Shown: positions 36,067 through 46,110, counted from the first letter of the stretch. The stretch: 64,000 nucleotides of DNA from an uncultured Bacteroides sp. (GCF_910585845.1 NZ_CAJUHF010000001.1:104878-168877); one strand, 5' to 3'. Program-made: numbers and translations. Notes: generated by a model from the letters alone, not told the origin.

Positions 36067-36111
36067 GGAAGTGCTTCCGGAAGCGGAAAAAAATGTCGTG
36101 GAGGCGCAGTC

Positions 36112-37785
36112 TCAGTACTTGAAACTGCTGCCGCCCAGGAACTCACGTAACAGCGAAGTCGGGGGGATTTCTTTGTCCTGTACCGGAGTGAAGTATTTGA
36201 TGAACTTCAGCAGGCGGTATGCCTCGGCATACTCCGGACAGTTGCGCGGCACGCTAGTCAGTATGGGTTCGGCGTGGCTGCGCAGTACGGCAAACTCGAA
36301 CAGCAGTGCCGAGTTGAACATCACGTCGGCATTCTCCTGATAGGGGAATATCCATTTATCTTCGCCTGCACGCACACTGGGCCAGCGGGAGATGGTTTCT
36401 CGTGCTGAGTAGCCCCGATAGTTGTAGTCGCGGATGATGCGTCGCAACAGGCGGTTGTCGGTGGTGGGAATCCAGTTGTGGTCGTCCAGGGAGATGGTGG
36501 TCAGGGCGGAGACATAAATCTTGTACTTGTTGGCTGCGGGGATCTGCGGCGTCAGTTCGGGGTTCAGCGCGTGTATGCCTTCCAGAATGAGGATGGTGTG
36601 CTCGTCAATCCTTAGTTTGTCGCCCCGGTATTCACGCTTTCCGGTGGTGAAGTTGAAGCTTGGCAACTCAATCTCTTCACCGCGGAGCAGCGCTTTCAGG
36701 TCGTCTTCGAATTTCTTGAGGTCGAGCGCGTAGAGCGATTCATAGTCATAGTTCCCGGCGGCGTCTTTCGGGGTGTCTTCGCGATTGACGAAGTAGTTGT
36801 CCAACGCGATGGGATAGGGGCGCAGGCCGTTCGTCATCAGTTGCACGGAGAGGCGTTTGCTGAATGTGGTCTTGCCCGATGAAGAGGGGCCGGAGATGAG
36901 GACCAGCTTCACGCGGTCGCCGTTTTCGTTACGGTTGTAGATGGTGTCGGCTATCTGGGCTATCTTCTTCTCCTGCAAGGCTTCCGCTACGTTGATCAGG
37001 TCAGTGGCATGTCCGGCTTCACAGGCAAGGTTGAAGTCGCCTGCATTGCTCAATCCCATGATGTGGTTCCAGCGCAGGTGCTCCTTGAAGACGTCGAGCA
37101 TCTTCTCCTGCTTCACGACATCTTCCAGCACGTTAGGATTCTCGCGGTTGGGGATGCGCAGCAGCAGCCCGTCATAATACTTCACCAGGTCGAACAGCCA
37201 GATGAAACCGGTACTGGGCAACAGGTTTCCGTAGTAGGAATCAATGGTGTCGCCCAGCGTATAATAATAAGTATAGATAGAGCCGGAGGTCTCCAGCAGT
37301 TTCACTTTGTCCATCATTCCCAGTTCGCTGAAGAGGCGTACGGCCCCGGTGGTGTGACACTCCGTCCGGTGGAACGTGAGGTCTTGGGCGATGATCTCCT
37401 GCATGCGCTTCTTGATGGCGGCGACGTCTTCCAGTGTGATGGGGCGTCCGAGCTGCAAGTCGCAGAAGTAACCTTTGGACACGGGATGTTCCACAAACAG
37501 CTTGCCCTCCGGAAATAACTCCCTGACTGCCTTGTAGAGTACGAAGCAGAGGCTTCGCACATAGGTGCGCAACCCTGAAGAGTCTCGAATGTCGAGAAAC
37601 TCCACATCTTTGTTGTTATACACCCTGAAGTTCAGCCCTTCGGAGCGGTTGTTGACCTTAGCGCTGACCACCTGATAAGGGAAATTAAGATTAAAGCCGT
37701 AATAAATATCCAAAAGTGAGCTTCCAATAGGGAAATTCTTGGAAATATTGTTATTTTTGCAACAAATTTGTAACATGTGTTTCAT
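36112..37785 (-). CDS. Uridine-kinase/phosphoribulokinase-like protein with TGS/ThrRS-like N-terminus
   Basis: 557 residues (554 if the second ATG is used). The first 60 residues resemble a TGS domain, and residues around 100-200 (LFVEHPVSKGYFCDLQL, HRTECHTTGAVRLF) resemble the second additional domain of threonyl-tRNA synthetase. The C-terminal half is a P-loop kinase of the uridine-kinase family: Walker A GPSSSGKTTFSKRLS, then PIALDNYFVNREDTP and ILEGIHALNP. This fusion is widespread in Bacteroidetes and Firmicutes and is often annotated nucleoside kinase. The natural substrate is not known. Confidence 0.88.
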   Translation of the reverse strand: MKHMLQICCKNNNISKNFPIGSSLLDIYYGFNLNFPYQVVSAKVNNRSEGLNFRVYNNKDVEFLDIRDSSGLRTYVRSLCFVLYKAVRELFPEGKLFVEHPVSKGYFCDLQLGRPITLEDVAAIKKRMQEIIAQDLTFHRTECHTTGAVRLFSELGMMDKVKLLETSGSIYTYYYTLGDTIDSYYGNLLPSTGFIWLFDLVKYYDGLLLRIPNRENPNVLEDVVKQEKMLDVFKEHLRWNHIMGLSNAGDFNLACEAGHATDLINVAEALQEKKIAQIADTIYNRNENGDRVKLVLISGPSSSGKTTFSKRLSVQLMTNGLRPYPIALDNYFVNREDTPKDAAGNYDYESLYALDLKKFEDDLKALLRGEEIELPSFNFTTGKREYRGDKLRIDEHTILILEGIHALNPELTPQIPAANKYKIYVSALTTISLDDHNWIPTTDNRLLRRIIRDYNYRGYSARETISRWPSVRAGEDKWIFPYQENADVMFNSALLFEFAVLRSHAEPILTSVPRNCPEYAEAYRLLKFIKYFTPVQDKEIPPTSLLREFLGGSSFKY

Positions 37786-37867
37786 GATGTCTTTATTTTA
37801 GGGTGAATACACGTTAAATATAGAGATAATAATAAATGTAACGCAAAACCCTGTTAATTAATTAAAG

Positions 37868-39559
37868 ATGGAATATTCTTTTTATGATTTTTTAAAGTTG
37901 CTGGGAGCATTGGCACTGTTTCTGTATGGAATGAAAATCATGAGTGAGGGGCTGCAAAAGTTTGCAGGCGACAAGTTGCGCCGCATTCTTACTGCAATGA
38001 CCACCAATAGGGTGACCGGTGTGCTGACCGGTGTGCTGATTACTGCACTTATCCAATCTTCTTCTGCCACTACCGTCATGGTGGTGAGTTTCGTAAATGC
38101 CGGACTACTTACGCTTTCCCAGTCCATCGGTGTGATTATGGGAGCCAATATCGGTACTACTGTCACGGCATGGATCATATCGGCATTGGGTTTCAAGGTA
38201 GACATGGCGGCTATGGCGCTTCCGCTGCTTGCCGTCGGTGTTCCGTTCCTCTTCTCCGGCAAGAACAACCGCAAGTCCGCAGGTGAATTTATCTTCGGTT
38301 TCTCCTTCCTCTTCATGGGACTTTCGTTGCTGAAGGCTAACGCGCCTGACTTGGGACGCAATCCTGAAATGCTCTCTTTCGTCCAGAACTATGTAGATAT
38401 GGGCTTTGCTTCTGTCCTCCTGTTTGTAGTCATCGGTACGGTGCTGACCATGATCGTGCAGGCATCGGCGGCAACAATGGCCATCACCCTCATCATGTGT
38501 GCCAACGGTTGGATCAGCTTCGAGCTGGGTGCGGCATTGGTACTGGGCGAGAACATCGGTACCACCATCACCGCCAACCTGGCGGCACTGACTGCCAACA
38601 CACAGGCGAGACGTGCGGCATTGGCGCATTTGGTTTTTAATGTATTCGGCGTGATTTGGGTGTTGTGCCTGTTCAATCCCTTTACGGCGGGTGTGGCTTG
38701 GTTCGTCGACAACGTGATGCAAACCACCGATCCTGCTGTGGCGGTATCTTTCAAGCTCTCCGCCTTCCATACTACATTCAACATCTGCAACGTACTGGTG
38801 ATGATCTGGTTCGTGAAACTGATAGAAACCACCGTATGCAAGCTCATTCCTTCGCACGAGGCGGAAGCGGAATATCGCCTGCGATTCATTTCGGGCGGTA
38901 TGCTCTCTACGGCGGAACTTTCACTCGTGCAGGCACGTAAGGAGATTACCCTCTTTGCCGAACGCATCCATTGTATGTTCGGTATGGTGCGTGATCTGCT
39001 TCACACGGACGAAGAGAATGATTTCAACAGTCTCTACAGTCGTATCGAGAAGTACGAGAATATCAGCGACAGCATGGAAGTAGAGATTGCCAACTACCTG
39101 AACAGTGTGTCCGATGGTCGTCTGAGTACCGACAGTAAGACGAAGATACACTCCATGTTGCGCGAGGTGACGGAAATAGAGAGTATTGGCGACAGCTGCT
39201 ATAACCTGGCGCGTACCATCAACCGGAAGCACCTTAGCAACAAAGACTTCACCCCGAAGCAATACGAACATATCCATCAGATGTTCAAGCTGGTAGACGG
39301 TGCTTTGTCGCAGATGATCCTTCTGGTAGAAGACACCCACCATGCGGTGGACGTGAATAAGTCGTTCAACATAGAGAATGAGATAAACAACTATCGCAAC
39401 CAACTGAAAACCCAAAATGTAGTGGACGTGAACAATAAGGAGTATGATTATCAGATGGGCATACACTACATGGACATTATCGGTGAATGTGAGAAACTGG
39501 GAGACTACGTGGTCAATGTGGTCGAAGCCGGTAGTCTTGTGAAAGAAAAGAAAGCCTGA
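37868..39559 (+). CDS. Na/Pi cotransporter family protein with PhoU-like domain (copy 1)
   Basis: 563 residues. The N-terminal half holds two inverted Na/Pi cotransporter repeats, marked by the QSSSATTVMVVSFVNAGL motif and QASAATMAITLIMCANG, with eight or so helices. The C-terminal third (from about 340) is soluble and PhoU-like, with helices carrying ERIHCMFGMVRDLL and ESIGDSCYNLARTINRKHL. It should import or export phosphate using sodium, the PhoU part gating it. A close paralogue follows 100 bp downstream. Confidence 0.93.
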   Translation: MEYSFYDFLKLLGALALFLYGMKIMSEGLQKFAGDKLRRILTAMTTNRVTGVLTGVLITALIQSSSATTVMVVSFVNAGLLTLSQSIGVIMGANIGTTVTAWIISALGFKVDMAAMALPLLAVGVPFLFSGKNNRKSAGEFIFGFSFLFMGLSLLKANAPDLGRNPEMLSFVQNYVDMGFASVLLFVVIGTVLTMIVQASAATMAITLIMCANGWISFELGAALVLGENIGTTITANLAALTANTQARRAALAHLVFNVFGVIWVLCLFNPFTAGVAWFVDNVMQTTDPAVAVSFKLSAFHTTFNICNVLVMIWFVKLIETTVCKLIPSHEAEAEYRLRFISGGMLSTAELSLVQARKEITLFAERIHCMFGMVRDLLHTDEENDFNSLYSRIEKYENISDSMEVEIANYLNSVSDGRLSTDSKTKIHSMLREVTEIESIGDSCYNLARTINRKHLSNKDFTPKQYEHIHQMFKLVDGALSQMILLVEDTHHAVDVNKSFNIENEINNYRNQLKTQNVVDVNNKEYDYQMGIHYMDIIGECEKLGDYVVNVVEAGSLVKEKKA

Positions 39560-39659
39560 ACAGGCAGAGATGCACAGGACGTTGTAGACAACTTTGAAAA
39601 ACCGTAGCAAGCCGGAAGAGCTTGCCAAGCTAAAAATATAATTAAAAGGAAAAACCGAC

Positions 39660-41357
39660 ATGTCTGTATTTGTGATTCTAAAACTGATTGGCTCACTGGC
39701 GCTTTTGATGTATGGTATGAAGACCATGAGCGAAGCCTTGCAAAAACTGACGGGTGGGCATTTGCGTCATGTGCTGGGTGCCATGACAACAAACCGCTTC
39801 ACCGGACTACTGACTGGTACGTTTGTGACAGCTTCCGTACAGTCTTCTACTGCGACGACGGTGATGACCGTTAGCTTTGTGAATGCCGGCTTGCTAACTT
39901 TGGGGCAAGCCATATCCGTTATTATGGGTGCCAATATCGGTACGACGGTAACGGCATGGATCATGTCTGTCTTTGGTTTCCAAATAGACATGAACAATCT
40001 GATTTTCCCCTTGTTTGCCTTGGCTGTGCCCCTTGCCTTTTCAAGCAAGAGCCAGAAGAAGTCTTTCGGAGAGTTTGTCTTCGGCTTTGCGTTCATGTTT
40101 TTGGGACTGACCACCCTGCGCGAGAATGCCTTGCAGATGGATCTTGAACACAATGCGGCAGTCATCAATTTCATTACCTCCTGTAAGGAATGGGGCGGAC
40201 TTTCTATTCTGCTTTTTCTGTTGATAGGCGGCATCATTACCATGTGTGCGCAGTCGTCGGCAGCAGTGATGGCCATCACGCTGATTCTCTGTTCCAGCGG
40301 CGTGCTCGATTTGTATTTGGGTATCGCATTGGTGATGGGTGAAAACATCGGTACTACTGTCACTTCCAATATTGCCGCGCTCACTGCCAACGCGCAGGCA
40401 CGGCGTGCAGCTTTGGCACACTTCATCTTCAATATGTTTGGTGTCTGTTGGATATTGTGCATCTTCCACACTTTTGTCGATATGGTGAGCGGGGTGGTGG
40501 ACTCTATCTTTCCCGGAGTATCGCCCGAAGTGGCAATCACCTATAAACTTTCGGCTTTCCACACCGCTTTCAATATTTGCAACGTGCTGATTTTAATATG
40601 GTTTATCAAACCCATTGAGAAAGTGGTGTGCTGGGTTATCAAGCCCAAGGAGGACGAAGAGGAGTTCCGCTTGCGCTTTATTTCGAGCGGTATGTTGTCC
40701 ACCGCCGAGTTGTCCATTGTCCAGGCACGTAAGGAGATTAATCTTTTTGCCGAGCGTACCCATCGTATGTTTGGTATGGTGCGCGACCTGTTGAACACTG
40801 CAAATGAGAATGATTTCAACAAGCTCTTCAGCCGGATTGAGAAGTATGAGAACATCAGCGATAACATGGAATTGGAGATAGCCAACTACTTGAACCAGGT
40901 GTCGGAAGGACGGTTGAGTTCGGAAAGTAAGCTACAGATACGTGCCATGCTGCGTGAGGTGACAGAGATAGAAAGTATTGGTGACAGTTGTTATAATTTG
41001 GCACGTACCATCAATCGTAAACGCCAGACGAATCAGGACTTCACGGAGAAACAGTACGAGCATATCAAGCTTATGATGAAGCTGACGGATGATGCCTTGG
41101 AACAAATGATTGTTGTAGTGGAACGTTCCGAACATCAAAGTGCCGTGGTAAACAAGTCATTCAACATTGAGAATGAGATAAACAACTATCGTAACCAGTT
41201 GAAGAACCAGAATATTCTGGATGTCAATAACAAGGAGTATGACTACCAGATGGGCGTTTACTATATGGACATCATAGCCGAGTGTGAGAAACTGGGCGAT
41301 TATGTGGTGAATGTCGTAGAAGCAAGCAGCGACGTAAGGGAAAAGAAAGCGTCTTAA
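39660..41357 (+). CDS. Na/Pi cotransporter family protein with PhoU-like domain (copy 2)
   Basis: 565 residues and colinear with copy 1 throughout: QSSTATTVMTVSFVNAGL and QSSAAVMAITLILCSSG in the two transport repeats, then ERTHRMFGMVRDLLNTANEN and ESIGDSCYNLARTINRKR in the PhoU-like part. The C-terminal 90 residues are the most alike between copies (FNIENEINNYRNQLK in both). Its last codons and stop (KKAS, TAA) lie inside a 24-bp palindrome shared with the convergent rubredoxin gene. Confidence 0.93.
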   Translation: MSVFVILKLIGSLALLMYGMKTMSEALQKLTGGHLRHVLGAMTTNRFTGLLTGTFVTASVQSSTATTVMTVSFVNAGLLTLGQAISVIMGANIGTTVTAWIMSVFGFQIDMNNLIFPLFALAVPLAFSSKSQKKSFGEFVFGFAFMFLGLTTLRENALQMDLEHNAAVINFITSCKEWGGLSILLFLLIGGIITMCAQSSAAVMAITLILCSSGVLDLYLGIALVMGENIGTTVTSNIAALTANAQARRAALAHFIFNMFGVCWILCIFHTFVDMVSGVVDSIFPGVSPEVAITYKLSAFHTAFNICNVLILIWFIKPIEKVVCWVIKPKEDEEEFRLRFISSGMLSTAELSIVQARKEINLFAERTHRMFGMVRDLLNTANENDFNKLFSRIEKYENISDNMELEIANYLNQVSEGRLSSESKLQIRAMLREVTEIESIGDSCYNLARTINRKRQTNQDFTEKQYEHIKLMMKLTDDALEQMIVVVERSEHQSAVVNKSFNIENEINNYRNQLKNQNILDVNNKEYDYQMGVYYMDIIAECEKLGDYVVNVVEASSDVREKKAS

Positions 41358-41367
41358 GACGCTTTCT
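41344..41367. other. 24-bp perfect palindrome spanning both stop codons
   Basis: AGAAAGCGTCTT followed by its exact reverse complement, centred between 41355 and 41356. The plus-strand stop TAA is 41355-41357 and the minus-strand stop (TTA on plus) is 41354-41356, so the two stops overlap by two bases and both proteins end in Lys-Ala-Ser. Confidence 0.95.
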
Positions 41368-41515
41368 CAAATTCATCCTTGCCTACTCCGCACAAGGGGC
41401 ATACCCAGTCGTCGGGTAGTTCTTCAAATGGTGTGCCCGGTTCGATTCCGCTTTCGGGATCGCCTTTTTCCGGATCGTAGACGTAGTCACAAACGGTGCA
41501 AATGTACTTATCCAT
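41354..41515 (-). CDS. Rubredoxin
   Basis: 53 residues, MDKYICTVCDYVYDPEKG at the start and DDWVCPLCGVGKDEFEKAS at the end. The two CxxC pairs (CTVC at 6-9, CPLC at 39-42) and the Tyr/Trp residues are exactly those of rubredoxin, a one-iron electron carrier. In anaerobes it supplies electrons to peroxide or superoxide reductases or to oxygen-scavenging enzymes; none is adjacent. It is convergent with, and overlaps by 4 bp, the Na/Pi gene. Confidence 0.97.
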   Translation of the reverse strand: MDKYICTVCDYVYDPEKGDPESGIEPGTPFEELPDDWVCPLCGVGKDEFEKAS

Positions 41516-41757
41516 AATCTATGCATTTTTAGGTTTTCTTCTCTGATAACGTAGGCAGCAACGGTTTTGTTTGCTGCCTTAACGCTTTTTGGGAATCTTC
41601 CCGTGAGACAGGTTGTAGACATTCTGTTCAAGGTATCTTTTCCCGTGTGAATCGTGTTGTGGATAATGTGTCTCAAACTTATAAAAAGATTTAATAACAT
41701 TCACTATACCGAATTAATGTTGTACTTTTGCCCACCTAATCAAACTTAACACTTTGT

Positions 41758-44442
41758 ATGATTGTAACCAAAGATGATTATTATCATAGCGGGCTTACCG
41801 ACGAAGAAGTGCTGCGAAGCCGCGAAAGGTATGGAACCAATCTCTTAACGCCTCCAAAGCGTCCCTCTCTGTGGAAACTATATCTTGAGAAATTTGAAGA
41901 CCCTGTAGTTAGGGTGTTGCTGTTTGCAGCGATACTTTCTCTTGGCATATCCGTCATCGAGAACGAGTATGCCGAGACTATCGGTATTATTGCTGCTGTG
42001 CTGCTTGCCACGGGCATAGGCTTTTATTTTGAGTATGACGCCAACCGGAAGTTCGACCTGCTGAATGCGGTAAACGAAGATACCCAGGTGAAAGTGATCC
42101 GTAACGGACGAGTGCAGGAGGTTGCACGGAAAAACGTGGTAGTGGGAGACATCGTCGTATTGGAGACAGGAGAAGAGATCCCTGCCGATGGCGAACTGCT
42201 GGAAGCGATCTCCCTGCAGGTCAATGAATCGAACCTGACCGGAGAACCGGTGGTGGATAAGACTATTGTAGAGGCGGATTTCGACCAAGAAGCCACGTAT
42301 GCTTCCAATCGGGTGATGCGCGGTACGACGGTTGTTGACGGACATGGCGTCATGCGTGTGCTTGCTGTGGGCGATGAAACGGAAATCGGTAAGGTGGCAC
42401 GCCAGAGCACAGAACAGAACGTGGAGCCTACTCCGCTCAACATACAGCTTTCCAGACTTGCCGACCTGATTGGCAAAGTCGGTTTCACGGTAGCCGGATT
42501 GGCATTTGCCATCTTTTTTGTCAAGGATGTGCTGTTTGTCTATTCTTTCTCCTCTTTCCATACTTTTGCCGATTGGCTTCCGGCGCTGAAAGCCATATTG
42601 CGCTATTTCATGATGGCAGTGACGCTGATTGTAGTCGCTGTACCCGAGGGGCTTCCGATGAGTGTGACGTTAAGTCTTGCACTGAATATGCGCCGCATGC
42701 TTTCCACCAACAACCTGGTGCGCAAGATGCATGCCTGCGAAACGATGGGTGCCATCACCGTAATCTGTACGGATAAGACCGGTACACTGACGCAGAACTT
42801 GATGCAGGTGTATGAACCCAGTTTCTATGCCTTGAAGAATGGGGGGAAGATTGGTGACGATGACATCAGTAAGCTGGTAGCAGAAGGTATCAGCGCCAAC
42901 TCCACAGCCTTCCTGGAAGAGACATCGGAAGCAGAAAAGCCAAAAGGTGTGGGGAATCCTACGGAAGTGGCGTTGCTGTTGTGGTTGAACGGGCAGCACT
43001 GTGATTACTTGGAGCTGCGCGAGAAAGCTCCGGTCGTCCGCCAATTGACATTCTCTACCGAACGGAAGTTCATGGCTACACTGGTGTATTCGGCAGTGAT
43101 AGGCAAGAAGGTGCTTTATGTGAAAGGAGCTCCAGAGATCGTGTTGGGTAAGTGCCGGGATGTAGTGCTCGACGGCAGTCGGGTGGATGCGGGCGAATAT
43201 CGTCCTACCGTCGAAAGGCAGTTGCTGGGCTATCAGAATATGGCGATGCGTACTTTGGGATTTGCCTTCAAGATAGTGGAGGATACGGATATGCGTGACT
43301 GTTCGGAACTGGTTGCCGATGAAGACCTGTCTTTCCTCGGTGTGGTGGCTATTAGTGACCCTATCCGTCAGGATGTGCCTGCGGCAGTGGCAAAGTGCCA
43401 GTCGGCAGGCATCAATATTAAAATTGTGACAGGTGACACTCCGGGTACAGCTACGGAAATCGCCCGCCAGATAGGACTGTGGAAACCGGAAGATACGGAG
43501 CGCAACCGCATTACGGGTGTTGCTTTTGCGGAACTGAGTGACGAAGAGGCACTTGACCGTGTGACAGACTTGAAAATCATGTCTCGTGCACGTCCCACGG
43601 ACAAGCAGCGCCTTGTGCAGTTGTTGCAGCGGAAAGGCGAGGTTGTGGCTGTGACGGGCGATGGAACCAACGATGCACCTGCACTGAACCATGCACAAGT
43701 GGGGCTTTCGATGGGTACGGGAACTTCCGTGGCAAAAGAGGCAAGCGACATCACTCTGCTGGATGATTCGTTCAATAGTATTGGTACTGCCGTGATGTGG
43801 GGGCGTTCGCTCTATAAGAATATCCAGCGTTTCATCGTCTTCCAGTTGACAATCAATTTTGTAGCTCTGCTGATTGTGTTGCTGGGTGCGTTGGTGGGTA
43901 CGGAGTTACCGCTCACGGTGACACAGATGTTGTGGGTGAACCTGATCATGGATACGTTTGCCGCCTTGGCATTGGCTTCCATCCCGCCCAGTGAAAACGT
44001 GATGAAAGAGCGGCCGCGCAGCAGCAATGACTTTATCATCTCCAAGGCGATGCGTTACCATATACTGGGTGTGGGGAGCGTTTTCTTGGCCTTGCTGATG
44101 GGGATACTCTACGGTTTCCATCATGCCGATGGCGGCATGACAACGGAGCGTCTGACCATATTCTTTACCTTCTTCGTGATGTTGCAGTTCTGGAATCTTT
44201 TCAATGCCCGTGTGTTCGGCACTACGGATTCGGCATTCAAGGGGCTTTCCAAGTCGTATGGCATGGAGCTGATCATCTTTGCTATATTGGTCGGGCAGTT
44301 TCTTATCGTACAGTTTGGTGGTGCCGTATTCCGCACCACTCCGCTTGATTTGTCTACGTGGATAATCATCATAGCCTCTACGTCACTTGTTTTGTGGATA
44401 GGCGAGGCAATACGCTTCATCCGGCGTTTAATACAGAAGTGA
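41758..44442 (+). CDS. Calcium-translocating P-type ATPase, PMCA/SERCA-like
   Basis: 894 residues with about ten membrane helices. The phosphorylation site is CTDKTGTLTQN; the hinge is VTGDGTNDAPALNHAQVG; the M4 calcium site is VAVPEGLPMSVTLSLAL; M6 has NLIMDTFAALALAS. The actuator loop reads LTGEP where most have TGES; the Glu used in dephosphorylation is kept. Type IIB features and lack of SERCA-specific Glu pattern favour a plasma-membrane-type calcium exporter. A TACTTTTG box at 41723-41730 is the likely -7 element. The HAD gene follows after 1 bp. Confidence 0.95.
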   Translation: MIVTKDDYYHSGLTDEEVLRSRERYGTNLLTPPKRPSLWKLYLEKFEDPVVRVLLFAAILSLGISVIENEYAETIGIIAAVLLATGIGFYFEYDANRKFDLLNAVNEDTQVKVIRNGRVQEVARKNVVVGDIVVLETGEEIPADGELLEAISLQVNESNLTGEPVVDKTIVEADFDQEATYASNRVMRGTTVVDGHGVMRVLAVGDETEIGKVARQSTEQNVEPTPLNIQLSRLADLIGKVGFTVAGLAFAIFFVKDVLFVYSFSSFHTFADWLPALKAILRYFMMAVTLIVVAVPEGLPMSVTLSLALNMRRMLSTNNLVRKMHACETMGAITVICTDKTGTLTQNLMQVYEPSFYALKNGGKIGDDDISKLVAEGISANSTAFLEETSEAEKPKGVGNPTEVALLLWLNGQHCDYLELREKAPVVRQLTFSTERKFMATLVYSAVIGKKVLYVKGAPEIVLGKCRDVVLDGSRVDAGEYRPTVERQLLGYQNMAMRTLGFAFKIVEDTDMRDCSELVADEDLSFLGVVAISDPIRQDVPAAVAKCQSAGINIKIVTGDTPGTATEIARQIGLWKPEDTERNRITGVAFAELSDEEALDRVTDLKIMSRARPTDKQRLVQLLQRKGEVVAVTGDGTNDAPALNHAQVGLSMGTGTSVAKEASDITLLDDSFNSIGTAVMWGRSLYKNIQRFIVFQLTINFVALLIVLLGALVGTELPLTVTQMLWVNLIMDTFAALALASIPPSENVMKERPRSSNDFIISKAMRYHILGVGSVFLALLMGILYGFHHADGGMTTERLTIFFTFFVMLQFWNLFNARVFGTTDSAFKGLSKSYGMELIIFAILVGQFLIVQFGGAVFRTTPLDLSTWIIIIASTSLVLWIGEAIRFIRRLIQK

Positions 44443-44443
44443 G

Positions 44444-45061
44444 ATGAAAGAAAAAGGAATTAGAAACCTTATTGTTGACTTTGGCGGTGTATTGATTGAT
44501 TTGGACCGCCAGCGTTGTATTGAGAATTTTTCAAAGTTGGGCGTACCCGATACGGAGGCTATGCTCGATGTCTGCCATCAGCAGGGAATTTTCCTGCAAT
44601 ATGAGCAAGGGATGGTTTCCAGCGCGGAGTTCAGGAACGCTATCCGCGAACGGATGCAGAAACCGGCGACGGATGCCGACATCGATGCTGCTTGGAACAG
44701 TTTCTTGGTGACTATCCCTGCTTATAAGCTGGACCTTTTGCTGAAGTTACGGGAGAGGTATGTGGTCTATTTACTGAGCAACACCAACGACATTCACTGG
44801 CGGTGGTCGTGCGAACACGCTTTCCGCTATCGGGCGTTCCGGGTGGAAGACTTCTTCGAGAAGATTTTCCTCTCTTATGAGATGAAAATGGCGAAGCCTG
44901 ATGTGGCAATCTTCCGAAAAGTGTTGGACGATACCGGCATCGATCCGAAAGAGACGTTCTTCATAGATGATTCTGCCGCAAACTGTCGGGCTGCCGAGAC
45001 CCTGGGCATTTCCACCTATACGCCACAGGCAGGTGAAGATTGGAGTCATCTGTTCAATTGA
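44444..45061 (+). CDS. HAD-superfamily phosphatase (YihX-like)
   Basis: 205 residues, cytoplasmic. The nucleophile motif is IVDFGGVLIDLD, in which GG-V-L is typical of the YihX/epoxide-hydrolase-N-terminal-phosphatase subgroup. Motif II is VVYLLSNTND, the Lys is in EMKMAKPDVAIF and motif III is FFIDDSAANCRAAETLG. E. coli YihX releases glucose from glucose-1-phosphate; whether this one does is unknown. It begins 1 bp after the calcium ATPase stops, so they are one transcript. Confidence 0.92.
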   Translation: MKEKGIRNLIVDFGGVLIDLDRQRCIENFSKLGVPDTEAMLDVCHQQGIFLQYEQGMVSSAEFRNAIRERMQKPATDADIDAAWNSFLVTIPAYKLDLLLKLRERYVVYLLSNTNDIHWRWSCEHAFRYRAFRVEDFFEKIFLSYEMKMAKPDVAIFRKVLDDTGIDPKETFFIDDSAANCRAAETLGISTYTPQAGEDWSHLFN

Positions 45062-45143
45062 GCATTGAGCATTGAGACGGCAGGATGCAGAAGAATTAGA
45101 ACAGGTTGTTAAGCCGTAATAAAAACAGAAAGAGAATATAAAG

Positions 45144-46097
45144 ATGCAGGTGTTTTGTGACATACCGGAGAATCCGCCTCGTGCTTGTGTGGCTACTATC
45201 GGTTTTTTCGATGGGGTGCACCTTGGGCATCGCTGTCTGATGGAGCAGGTGTGCGAGGTAGCGGCTGTGCGTGGATTGGCGTCGGGCGTGGTCACTTTTC
45301 CGGTGCATCCGCGCAAGGTGGTGCAGCCGGAGTATCGTCCCGAACTGCTGACTACGTGTGAGGAGAAACTCTCTCTGCTTTCCGATGCCGCTTTGGACTG
45401 CTGCCTGTTGCTCGATTTCACTCCTGAAATCGCCGGACTCTCGGCACGGGAGTTCATGGCTTTTCTTCGCGACCACTATAACATACGTGCCCTTGTCGTG
45501 GGCTACGATCACCGTTTCGGGCACAACCGCAGCGAAGGTTTCGACGACTACGTGCGCTACGGGCAGGCATTGGGAATGGAGGTCATTCTTGCCCATGCCT
45601 ATATGAGCAAGGATGTTGTGCCGGGTTCTTCTGCCGGAGCAGGCAGAGAAATGGCTGTGAGTTCCTCTTGCATTCGTCGGTTGCTGTCGCAGGGTAATGT
45701 TTCGGAAGCGGCGGCGGGTTTGGGATACGATTATTTCCTGAATGGCACAGTTGTGGGCGGGCATCGTGTAGGTCGTACGATAGGTTATCCTACAGCTAAT
45801 CTGCGTGTGAACGAGCCGGACAAACTGATTCCTTCCGATGGCGTATATGCTGTTCGGGTGAGAGTGGCTGGTCAGGTCTACGGAGGAATGCTTAGTATTG
45901 GTTACCGCCCTACGGTGGACAATGGTACAGACCGTAGTATCGAAGTGCATATCTTCGGATTCCATGCCGATATTTACGGTCAGCCCATTCGTCTTTCTTT
46001 TGTCCGTTACCTTCGTCCAGAGCTGAAGTTCGATTCGTTGGATGGGTTGGTTGCCCAGCTTCGTAAGGATGCGGAAGATGCATCCCGCTACCTATAG
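45144..46097 (+). CDS. ribF: Bifunctional riboflavin kinase / FAD synthetase
   Basis: 317 residues, standard length. The N-terminal nucleotidyltransferase (FAD synthetase) has IGFFDGVHLGHRCLM and VVGYDHRFGHNRSEG; SSSCIRRLLSQGNV corresponds to its second conserved block. The C-terminal riboflavin kinase has GHRVGRTIGYPTANL and PSDGVYAVRV. It makes FMN and FAD from riboflavin in the cytoplasm. It lies 82 bp downstream of the HAD gene; an 11-bp repeat array begins 13 bp after its stop. Confidence 0.97.
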   Translation: MQVFCDIPENPPRACVATIGFFDGVHLGHRCLMEQVCEVAAVRGLASGVVTFPVHPRKVVQPEYRPELLTTCEEKLSLLSDAALDCCLLLDFTPEIAGLSAREFMAFLRDHYNIRALVVGYDHRFGHNRSEGFDDYVRYGQALGMEVILAHAYMSKDVVPGSSAGAGREMAVSSSCIRRLLSQGNVSEAAAGLGYDYFLNGTVVGGHRVGRTIGYPTANLRVNEPDKLIPSDGVYAVRVRVAGQVYGGMLSIGYRPTVDNGTDRSIEVHIFGFHADIYGQPIRLSFVRYLRPELKFDSLDGLVAQLRKDAEDASRYL

Positions 46098-46110
46098 TGA
46101 TATTTTTTTT

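Noticed and set aside
41344..41367. Palindrome as a transcription-factor site
   Set aside because: It lies over two stop codons of convergent genes and far from any promoter, so a 3'-end role is more likely.
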